Program-made: the position numbers and the translations under genes | Origin: Gerris lacustris | Taxonomy: Eukaryota; Arthropoda; Insecta; Hemiptera; Gerridae | Length of the DNA stretch: 64,000 nucleotides | Reading direction: 5' to 3' | Assembly (NCBI GenBank): GCA_951217055.1 | Contig: OX578277.1 | Span: 114,263,904-114,327,903 of the forward strand | Shown: piece by piece, positions 56,195 to 64,000 of the stretch | Position numbering within the stretch: the first letter of the stretch is position 1 | How the letters are laid out: each line of letters opens with the position of its first letter | The notes under the pieces: model-generated | Database searches by the model: none | Told to the model about the DNA's origin: nothing | What the model saw: the letters and a program-made list of their open reading frames with translations, nothing else

Positions 56195-56545
56195 AAACAG
56201 TTCTTTTCTCTCAGGCTATATACTACAAACATACTCTTTAACTATGAACTCATCATGATTAACTTTTTTCTAATATTCAATACATATTTAATATAAGACA
56301 CTTGCTTTAATGATACATTGTTGCTTCTAGTTTGTTTTAATTTTGCCTTAACTCCGCTAGGTGCAAACAGTTCGTTACTTTTAATTTTGTCTCTTAACTC
56401 CACCATGTATAAGTAGTTAGCAACGTATACATACTTATCAGTGTGATTTTATAATTTATATTTAAAGAAAAATGTAAGGAACTTCGTTCCTACCGGGTGT
56501 TCCGCGACACCACACGTATTTTTTGCTTTCCAGAAAAATCTCTTT
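56195..56545 (+). mobile_element. Family V repeat
   Basis: CTTTAACTATGAACTCATCA, TTCAATACATATTTAATATA, CTTAACTCCGCTAGGTGCAA, CATGTATAAGTAGTTAGC and GTAAGGAACTTCGTTCCTAC then GCGACACCACACGTA; the order equals 31285-31640 reversed and 53180-54000 interrupted. Confidence 0.65.
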
Positions 56546-57360
56546 TTTTTAATAAAAAGAGGTTAGCGACATTATACTAAAAGAGCTAAATATTATTAGG
56601 TTTCTTCAAACTGTTTCAAGTTAGTGTGAGAGGGCAGTCTGTGTGAGAGGTGGAGGGGGGAAGGGGAGGGGGGGGGGGAACAGTAGAGTGGATGAGAGTA
56701 CAAGGGCACGTCATTAGGACGGAGTAGAGACCCGGGGGGGGGGGGTGAGCCAGAGAGAAGAAATTGGTACAGGCAACGGAAAGGAACAAAAAATATCCTG
56801 AGTGACGACGATGTGGCAGTGATTAGCTGTGACGTCATAGCGCTCGTTCAACATCGTCACTACTCGGCTGTCTCCGCCTTGTCAATCCCAACTCGCCTCT
56901 CTAAACTAATCCCATCTATTTTCTTTCTCCTCTCTGCATAATCTACGTCATATTTAATTTATTGACCCCCAATGTCTTTATCAAGAGTTACTATAACATT
57001 TCATTGATTTTTGCATACTCGATTTCTTTTTGTACCACTGCTTTAATTAAATATTTACAATATAAAATTAATTATTGTTAATTATACAATATATCCTGCC
57101 AAATTACTTCGAATTATTAATAGATTTAATTTATTAATAGGAGTCTCCAATAGATAATTGCTAATTATCATACACGCAGTAGGTTCGAATCTCCCTCTAA
57201 TCATCCCCAAAATTGATAGCTGCCCTAATGACGTGGGGACCACCTGGTTACGTATATAAATTATTAAATTTATAAAGATGATGGAGCAGAATTTATCTCC
57301 CGATAACTGGTGTAAATTTGAACGATTTGAATGGGATTTGGCTCACAGGTGCATCTCAGA
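56546..57360. other. No gene recognised
   Basis: Unassigned, with G runs at 56660-56680 and 56733-56745. No supported gene. Confidence 0.4.
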
Positions 57361-57364
57361 ATTT

Positions 57365-58505
57365 TGTTTCAGAGCTTACCGAAGGTAGCGGAAGCTATGT
57401 GATCTACAATTTCAAAGAGTGAAAACTTTTTAGGTCTCCGATTTGAAAAAATTACGAGACAGAAATCCGTTTTAGACATCAGGGAACATTTTTGGTCCCA
57501 TGACTGTCTCTCGGTCTGTCACTTTTTTGCGAACCACATATCTTATAAAAACTAATCGTCTGATTTTAATGAAATTCGTATGGCAGGTCATAATTAGCCC
57601 ATTGTTGGTCCCATCTAAGTTTCTACCTTCTACTCTTATTTTTAGGGTCCGTAGGCAAAGCCAAGGACCCTTATATTTTCCTGCGTGTGTCTGTCCGTCC
57701 GTCCTGTCGCATGCTCTCACGGCTACACCTTTCGTCCGATCACTTTGAAATTAGGCATGTATGTGTCTTGTACCTGCCCACATATTTTAAAAATATAGCG
57801 ACTTAAAAAAAATATTTTTCAAAAAAATTAGGGTAAAAAAACTTAAGGGTTAAATTTTTTTTAATTTTTTTTCGACACCGTTAGGGGTATCATATGAAAG
57901 GGTACGTGGAGCTGATTACAAAAATATATAATTCTTTGGTTATAACTTTGCTAGGGCGAGCGTAGGCAAGTTTGAAGTGGGTGTGAAACGTGTCCCCCCC
58001 TTCTATCTCGCTTATGTGAAGTGCAAAAAATCCTGAACATTCTTCGACCAGAAGTAAAGATACCACTTTTTGGAAATTTCGAAAAAAATATTATTTAATT
58101 CTTTATAGACAAAATACGTTTTTTTATAACTATGGTCTTTTCGATGTATTTATATGGTTGTAGTCCGGTTCAGTGGCAAAAAAATACTTTATCAGAAGTT
58201 TGTTTATGTGTTTTGAGAATATCACACCCATAGGATAGTTCAAAGTAAGCTTTTTAGCATTTTAAAAAACACTATCAAGAGGGTACTACTTAAACTATAC
58301 AGGGTTGCCTACGGACCCTCGCTGTGTGCTGACTAGCACACACTTGACCTGTTTATTTTTCCTTCCACATGCGCACAGACATACATTTATTTACACCTTT
58401 AGCTTCAATAGAACTTATCTGATTTTTATGAAATTTTTAGTATATCGAAAGTAACCCAAAGATTGCCCCAGATTAATTGGAACCGTCAGTGCTCTTTAAC
58501 TGTTA
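57365..58505 (+). mobile_element. Family X-related repeat split by W
   Basis: 57365-57643 (GAGCTTACCGAAGGTAGCGG to GTTTCTACCTTCTACTCTTA) continues at 58361 (CCTTCCACATGCGCACAGAC to CCCAGATTAATTGGAAC). The inserted W copy accounts for the gap. Confidence 0.75.
57636..58360 (+). mobile_element. Family W, fullest copy; 8-bp target duplication
   Basis: Body 57644-58352 (709 bp), flanked by TTATTTTT at both ends. Starts AGGGTCCGTAGGCAAAGCC; near the 3' end TTGCCTACGGACCCT repeats that word inverted, then a perfect hairpin GTGTGCT-GACT-AGCACAC (58324-58341) and ACTTGACCTGT. A 3'-terminal hairpin recalls Helitrons, but the CTRR end and A/T insertion are absent. No protein coding. Confidence 0.75.
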
Positions 58506-58872
58506 CTAAATCGATACTTTAATTCATGTAAAGAGTCAAAACAATTTTGACCGAATAAAAAAAACGGGGGAAACAATTATTAAACAAATTAGACAATAAT
58601 GGCTTGTAAAAGTATAAAATCAATAAAGTACGTTGTTAGATAACTCAATGGTGCAGGGGGGACCATATTTATCCATAGGTTGTAAGAATAAATTGCACTG
58701 GTTCAAACATGGAAAATAATTGTTTGCTAAATAGGGTTCAAAATAAAAAGAATAAATTTAAAAGAAAACCCAAGGACCGTGTATTTTAAAATAAAAATCT
58801 TGGAATAATAAAACAATAAATAAAAATAATCTTATCTAGAGGTAGTCGGTGATGAATCGGTGTGATGTGGTG
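58506..58872. other. No gene recognised
   Basis: AT-rich spacer between the W/X nest and the minisatellite. GGCTTGTAAAAGTATAAAATC also occurs, slightly changed, at 54450. Confidence 0.4.
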
Positions 58873-58873
58873 T

Positions 58874-60268
58874 GTTGTATGTCTAAGCTGGGTTGTAAGG
58901 CACAGCTAGGTTGTATGGCAAAGCTGGGTTGTATGGCTAAGCTGGGTTGTATGTCTAAGCTGGGTTGTAAGGCACAGCTAGGTTGTATGGCAAAGCTGGG
59001 TTGTATGGCTAAGCTGGGTTGTAAGGCACAGCTAGGTTGTATGGCAAAGCTGGGTTGTATGGCAAAGCTGGGTTGTATGTCTAAGCTGGGTTGTAAGGCA
59101 CAGCTGGGTTGTATGTCTAAGTGGGTTGTAAGGCACAGCTGGGTTGTATGGTAAAGCTGGGTTGTAAGGCACAGCTGGGTTGTATGGCAAAGCTGGGTTG
59201 TATGTCTAAGCTGGGTTGTAAGGCACAGCTAGGTTGTATGCCTTAGCTGGGTTTTAAGGCACAGCTGGGTTGTATGGTAAAGCTGGGTTGTATGGCAAAG
59301 CTGGGTTGTATGTCTAAGCTGGGTTGTAAGGCACAGCTGGGTTGTATGTCTAAGCTGGGTTGTATGTCTAAGCTGGGTTGTAAGGCACAGCTAGGTTGTA
59401 AGGCATAGCTGGGTTGTAAGGCACAGCTGGGTTGTATGGTAAAGCTGGGTTGTAAGGCACAGCTGGGTTGTATGGCTAAGCTGGGTTGTAAGGCACAGCT
59501 GGGTTGTATGTCTAAGCTGGGTTGTAAGGCACAGCTGGGTTGTATGTCTAAGCTGGGTTGTAAGGCACAGCTGGGTTGTATGTCTAAGCTGGGTTGTAAG
59601 GCACAGCTGGGTTGTATGTCTAAGCTGGGTTGTAAGGCACAGCTGGGTTGTATGGCAAAGCTGGGTTGTATGTCTAAGCTGGGTTGTAAGGCACAGCTGG
59701 GTTGTATGTCTAAGCTGGGTTGTAAGGCACAGCTGGGTTGTATGTCTAAGCTGGGTTGTAAGGCACAGCTGGGTTGTATGTCTAAGCTGGGTTGTAAGGC
59801 ACAGCTGGGTTGTATGTCTAAGCTGGGTTGTAAGGCACAGCTGGGTTGTATGGTAAAGCTGGGTTGTAAGGCACAGCTGGGTTGTATGGTAAAGCTGGGT
59901 TGTAAGGCACAGCTGGGTTGTATGGCTAAGCTGGGTTGTAAGGCACAGCTGGGTTGTATGTCTAAGCTGGGTTGTAAGGCACAGCTGGGTTGTATGTCTA
60001 AGCTGGGTTGTAAGGCACAGCTGGGTTGTATGTCTAAGCTGGGTTGTAAGGCACAGCTGGGTTGTATGTCTAAGCTGGGTTGTAAGGCACAGCTGGGTTG
60101 TATGTCTAAGCTGGGTTGTAAGGCACAGCTGGGTTGTATGTCTAAGCTGGGTTGTAAGGCACAGCTGGGTTGTATGTCTAAGCTGGGTTGTAAGGCACAG
60201 CTGGGTCGTATGTCTAAGCTGGGTTGTAAGGCACAGCTGGGTTGTATGGCAAAGCTGGGTTGTATGGC
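58874..60268. repeat. 18-bp minisatellite, about 77 monomers, 36-bp higher order
   Basis: Monomers GGGTTGTAAGGCACAGCT and GGGTTGTATGTCTAAGCT alternate for most of the array; minor monomers have GGCAAA, GGTAAA or GGCTAA in place of GTCTAA. The left part (to about 59400) is irregular and has a 1-bp deletion near 59120; the right part is a nearly pure 36-bp dimer. Unit length divisible by three leaves both strands open (278 codons plus; 379 codons minus with a 40-residue non-repeat start). Most likely non-coding. Confidence 0.93.
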
Positions 60269-60634
60269 GTAAAATAGGTGTATTTCGTACAGAAGAGATG
60301 TATCATTAAATCCGCCTGTTCGGCTGGTTACGGCATCAATCCCAGATAAGTGCACGTTGAGTGCGTAGGTGGCTAGATGCATGGACTAGCCACTAATTGA
60401 ATTAAAGTGAGTGCGACACTGACAGTTCAGCTGCTCGTAGTACACAGGCTAGGGGGAAGAGGGGCTCCATCCTCCTAGACGAGATTATGTGGCGAATGCA
60501 CATCGGACTTGGACCCTAGATAAGATTAATTAAACCTCTAGACAAAAGAATAATCCTCCTAAAACTGACTCTAAATAAACATAATGATAAATATCGCGAA
60601 ACATTTATTTCGGGTATTGTTTTGTCCCAACATA
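60269..60634. other. No gene recognised
   Basis: Short unassigned sequence right of the minisatellite; the minus-strand open frame of the array begins here (about 60382) but nothing else supports it. Confidence 0.4.
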
Positions 60635-60692
60635 CGTGATAGGATATGAGGAAGCTATGTGCCACACCAATAGGCAGTCTATTTTAGTTCGC
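60635..60692 (+). mobile_element. Family X 3' end only
   Basis: GTGATAGGATATGAGGAAGC and GTGCCACACCAATAGGCAG match the family terminus; nothing else of X precedes it. Confidence 0.65.
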
Positions 60693-60902
60693 ACCCCTAC
60701 TTACCGCCACCAGTATTTTTCAGCTGCAGCATCTCTTAAGATGCAGGTAATTCTATACTGCAGTTTCCCCTAATATTTTTTTTTTTAATAGTCCTTAATT
60801 TAAAAGAACAATACATTTTTATATCTGCGTATAATATTTGGAACTTCTGCCCCTAAATCAGAAGAGGTTTTGGTGTTTTAACCTTATAGAGAGCGATTCA
60901 TA

Positions 60903-61175
60903 TTAGTAGTAGTAAGGTCCTAGTAGTGGTACTAGACGGGTAGGACGAACCACTTGTTAGAACCTAGTGATTAGACCATCTTTTAGGCCTATTTTACTAT
61001 CCCCGTGGTAGAGAATTGCAGCCACTTCACACATCATACCTCTGTACATTGTACTGCTGAAGCGAGTATGATGTGATCATTAGTGAGCCATAAAAATCAG
61101 ATCATCACGTCAAGGGACCGAACCCATACCCTTCCCCCTCGTACCACCCATGATTCAGTCATGACTGTAAGTAAG
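60903..61175 (-). mobile_element. tRNA-derived SINE, second copy, 5'-shortened
   Basis: Complement of the 3' two thirds of the SINE at 52419. On minus: ATGGGTTCGGTCCCTTG (B box, about 61109-61125), TGATCACATCATACTCGCTT, TACAATGTACAGAGGTATGA, GTGAAGTGGCTGCAATTCTC, AACAAGTGGTTCGTCCTACC and a TACTACTACT tail. The duplicated GC-rich module of copy 1 is absent, so it may be an insertion specific to copy 1. Confidence 0.8.
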
Positions 61176-62280
61176 TTTAGACAGTAATTACTTTTATCCT
61201 TACGGCCACGCCGGCTATCCTCGATTCTTATTAAATACGTTATTACAATTAACCATTCGTAAATTGAATAGGATTTTGAAAGAAATATTTTATTGGATTG
61301 TTTCCAGTACAAAATTTTTTCAAGTGAAACGTTTTCAAAGTAAGAGGAGATGGTTGTTTGAGTTTTCTCTCGTTTCTAATTTAAAGGTTTGCTGAATAAA
61401 AACAACGATACTACCGCCGCCCATTCTTCTTCAATTTTATTTTTTGCAGAATGAAAAAAAAAATATATATATATAGAAATCAGTTGTGTGTTTTTGTCTG
61501 GTGCGAGGGTTTGAATCGGACATGGTGCAGAGCCATGGATACATCATATCTGTGAGAGGATTTTCACTTGGGATACTCTAGTAGAGGTATAAATCCATGG
61601 ATCCATTCTCCCTTGATTCCTGTCCATTTTGAATGGATACTACCCAGTTGTGTTTAGAGCAGGGGCTCACCCCCCTTGGCTTCAGTAGTTCGCTTCCTCT
61701 CAAAATTCCAACACTCGCTTCACGAAAACTCCCGTGTAGCATTCATTGTTAGGAAATTTTCAGTCGGGGGCTTTTTCCACGGACTGTTTTTCCTTAGTGT
61801 CGGGGAGAACTACTCCCCTGACGTCAAGCTCGCTCATCCGTATTATCACGCCGTATATCTCTCCCCCCCCCCCTTCTAGTTAGGAAAGCTTTTCATTTTC
61901 AGAGTTCACTCCGTGCGAGGGATACACTCCCCTAGATCTACCCTCTCCCTTCTTTTCGTGTCTTTGCTTTCCACATCTCACACATCCATCACCTTGAAAA
62001 CGACACTGAGGGGGGGGGGGGGCAAGGGGGAGGTAATTCTTCCTCTTAACCGAGACTAGAAAGAGAGAGATAAAAAAATAAAATCCAAGGTAGCTCCAGT
62101 TTGTTTTTTATTATTTGTAAACCTAGCAGGTAACCATGGAAACTTATTTCTGTCCTATTTAGGATTTATCTCTTTTTCTACACAAAACACGCAACTTTTA
62201 ACCAGAGGAAAAAGTGTTGAACTAATTCACAATTTAGATTCTCTCATCTCAACATCATCATATCTGAATTTATGTATTAA
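61176..62280. other. No gene recognised
   Basis: Includes C/G runs (61862-61874, 62010-62021). A 67-codon frame at 61676-61879 has no motif. Nothing supports a gene. Confidence 0.4.
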
Positions 62281-62281
62281 A

Positions 62282-62835
62282 TAGTCCAGGAGATAGCGTG
62301 CAAAAAAGTGTCTGACTAACGTCAAACTAGAATTTTGTGTATTAGTAAATAATTTAGTGCCTTTTAAGAATATGTGGTCGGCTAAGTTCGTCTGAAGGAC
62401 ATATTATATATACATGCAATAGGCATTTGAAAAAAACAAAAACAAAAAAAAACCGGTGGAGTGCGGCCATGTCTCGTTCATTTTGGTAGACAATGTAATT
62501 TTCATGATAATGAGCACAAAATTAGTCAGTAGACAAAAAATCAAGTTGATGTTAGTTTGTCACTTTATTGGGTGACCTCTTTGACTTGAAGTAATATTTG
62601 AGTAACTTACCTATCAAGAGACAAACTTACATTAATTTGATTTTTGGTGTATTTTTTAATCAGGTCATGAAAATCACATTGTCCATCTGATTGGATGGGA
62701 CATGGCCGCTCTCCACCGGTTTGTTTTTCAAATGCCTATTGCCAAGCTATGTCCCACAGACGAACTTAGCTGACTATAATATATTCTAAAAGGGCATTAA
62801 AAGATTAACTTGTTAACGAATTTCTAGCTTGATGT
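62282..62835. mobile_element. Foldback MITE family Z, copy 3, right end lost
   Basis: TA then GTCCAGGAGATAGCGTGC begins the left arm. The right arm is recognisable to TTCTAGCTTGATGTAA and is then replaced by an (AAAAT)n run instead of the mirrored end. Confidence 0.75.
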
Positions 62836-62869
62836 AAAATAAAATAAAATAAAAAGTTGGCCTCCTAAA

Positions 62870-63439
62870 TACAGGATGATTCAAAAAGAATGAATCGATT
62901 CCATGACTAAATATTTTATTAAGGAGAAATAGCAAAAAGATTGAACTTGTAATACAAGCATCTACTCACAGTCAAGTTTTATTTCACATGTTACAAGTGT
63001 TCAATATGGTCACCCCTTGCAGCATGGACAACATCAAGACCATATGAGAATTCTTCCCAAGCCCAAACAAATTAAAACAAATCCAGAATTAATTATGGTT
63101 CAACGTGTTTAGGAAGAAGAACAATCTTATCAAATTGATTCTGATATGATTGTTGTTATTTGATGCTTTACGTTATCCAGGTCAGTTTTGTAGTCACTGA
63201 TTTAGTTTTTGTAAACTCGAGAACACAGAACGCATTCTGTTGAGAAGTCGCCATTTTGACATTCTACATACAACTGAGCGTTCTTATAGGAGACCAATGC
63301 ACCTGGCGCGGTCATGCGGCAAACATTTGAAACTTAGAAACCGAATCTTTCAAACAACCACTCTCTCATTCTGATTCATACATTTGCTTACAAAATAATT
63401 GATCATGGAATCCGTTCATTCTTTTTGAATCACCCTCTA
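62870..63439 (-). mobile_element. Relic insect DNA transposon, TA target, 35-bp TIRs
   Basis: Body 62872-63437, flanked by TA. The left end CAGGATGATTCAAAAAGAATG and the complement of the right end (GAGGGTGATTCAAAAAGAATG) match for about 35 bp with few differences. Near the left end, on minus, is a coding remnant ending ARGDHIEHL-stop. From memory this C-terminus and TIR style belong to abundant insect mariner-like/DUF4817-type elements; the rest of the transposase is deleted or eroded. Confidence 0.75.
62991..63059 (-). pseudogene. C-terminal remnant of a transposase
   Basis: 22 codons plus stop, running WEEFSYGLDVV then HAARGDHIEHL. I recall the pattern W-x-E-x3-Y-x-L-D-V-x8-H-I-E-H-L-stop from insect transposases associated with GATTCAAAAAGAATG inverted repeats. 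It lies about 120 bp inside the TIR, the expected place for a transposase C-terminus. Confidence 0.65.
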
Positions 63440-63561
63440 CACTCCTTGAATTTTAACATCTAGACTTGGGACACCCTATATATTATATAAAGGTAATAAT
63501 TAATATTATAGTCCACAGGCCACCATAAGAAGTGAGTCGCTGATTGATAAAGTTTTCTTAC

Positions 63562-63663
63562 CTTATGGAATCGCTTATTTATGCCGTGTCCACCGATGAA
63601 TTGGGTATATGGCAACTGGGGGCTGGGCCATTTCTTTTTTGTTGACATGCCAAACTTGCCCTT
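63562..63663 (-). CDS. Candidate internal exon, unknown protein
   Basis: On minus, an acceptor TTTTCAATGTTCCCGCAG precedes a 102-nt segment that is exactly 34 codons (KGKFGMSTKKKWPS...INKRFHK) followed by AAG/GTAAGA, a consensus donor. Rich in Lys, Pro and aromatic residues; I do not recognise the protein. Most of it is in the left palindrome arm and is repeated on the plus strand at 63935-64000. Could equally be part of an unrecognised repeat. Confidence 0.35.
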
Positions 63664-64000
63664 CTGCGGGAACATTGAAAAGAGATAGATAAAGTTTTGA
63701 TTTTCACAGGATCGTTTAATTAAATTATTTCAAAAACAGTGGTAAAGGTGGCCACCGATAAGAGTGGGCCGTTTGGGGTGGCCACCACCCCAAATATATC
63801 GCTCTGCGAGGACGTTGAAAAGAAAACGGCCCACTCTTATCGGTGGCCACCTTTACCACTGTTTTTGAAATAATTTAATTAAACGATCCTGTGAAAATCA
63901 AAACTTTATCTATCTCTTGTCAATGTTCCCGCAGAAGGGCAAGTTTGGCATGTCAACAAAAAAGAAATGGCCCAGCCCCCAGTTGCCATATACCCAATTC
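63598..64000. repeat. Palindrome with 177-bp arms and 49-bp spacer, runs off right edge
   Basis: The left arm 63598-63774 is the reverse complement of 63824-64000; I see only one or two differences (for example CTCTTTTCAATG against CTCTTGTCAATG on the exon strand). The spacer starts with a small hairpin, GGGGTGG-CC-ACCACCCC. The right arm is cut by the window, so its true length is unknown. Confidence 0.9.
63935..64000 (+). CDS. Inverted copy of the candidate exon, cut by window end
   Basis: After CCCGCAG the plus strand repeats the first 22 codons of the exon at 63562-63663 without change. The two copies diverge outward from the palindrome centre, so transcripts from either would run away from each other. 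Confidence 0.35.

Noticed and set aside
57636..58360. Family W as a Helitron
   Set aside because: A 3' hairpin is present, but there is no 5' TC / 3' CTRR pair and the flanks show an 8-bp TTATTTTT duplication rather than A/T insertion.
59243..60382. 379-codon minus-strand frame as a real protein gene
   Set aside because: Openness is explained by an 18-bp unit on either strand; the opposite strand is open too. Kept only as a finding to check.

Overview
The window looks like intergenic chromosomal DNA from an invertebrate animal, most likely an insect. It is very AT-rich, has no bacterial-style operons, is saturated with transposable elements, and carries element types common in insects: a CHCC-Gag Ty3/gypsy element, a relic transposon whose last codons read ...HIEHL-stop, and tRNA-derived SINEs. 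The species cannot be fixed from the sequence. No complete cellular protein gene was recognised. The only host-like coding signal is a 102-nt exon candidate inside a palindrome at the right edge.

The one clearly intact gene system is a 4.26-kb LTR retrotransposon at 16849-21108. It has identical 194-bp LTRs, a GTAC target duplication, a primer site fitting tRNA-Trp, a 264-codon gag with a CHCC finger, and a 997-codon pol (protease, reverse transcriptase, RNase H, integrase, GPF module). Pol overlaps gag by 13 nt in the -1 frame. This is the layout of the CsRn1 lineage, and all catalytic residues checked are present.

Layout. 1-700: 133-bp satellite. 1.1-1.5 kb: 22-bp minisatellite apparently grown from a SINE tail. 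1.7-1.9 kb: foldback with a hammerhead-like core. 2.7-3.6 kb: diverged tandem duplication. 3.9-4.5 kb: TA-flanked foldback Z. 6.6-7.2 kb: 160-bp satellite. 7.4 kb: tRNA-derived SINE. 9.1-9.96 kb: mixed-orientation repeats. 10.2-12.5 kb: families T and R. 13.0-15.1 kb: two foldbacks, each carrying another insertion. 16.1-16.8 kb: TIR family Y with W nested. 16.8-21.1 kb: LTR element. 22.2-22.5 kb: tRNA-box foldback. 22.8-23.7 kb: 29-bp satellite. 25.2-26.7 kb: hAT-type MITE inside family X. 27-33 kb: X, T and V pieces plus a 5S rRNA fragment. 33.7-34.3 kb: family U. 34.3-36.3 kb: no recognised repeat. 37.4-38.5 kb: two Y copies. 39.9-40.3 kb: 52-bp satellite. 41.1-41.6 and 46.6-46.8 kb: more tRNA-box foldbacks. 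42.8-43.4 kb: second Z. 51.0-54.0 kb: nested stack (SINE in LINE in X, and W in X/V). 57.4-58.5 kb: W in X. 58.9-60.3 kb: 18-bp minisatellite open on both strands. 62.3-63.4 kb: third Z and a relic transposon. 63.6-64.0 kb: palindrome with exon-like arms.

The letters X, W, Y, Z, U, T, V and R are working names for families inferred from copies compared by eye within this window. Apart from the LTR element, almost everything is non-autonomous. The most distinctive features are (i) two families of inverted-repeat elements with 10-13 bp target duplications, one carrying RNA polymerase III boxes, and (ii) a hammerhead-like motif recurring in three unrelated foldback elements.
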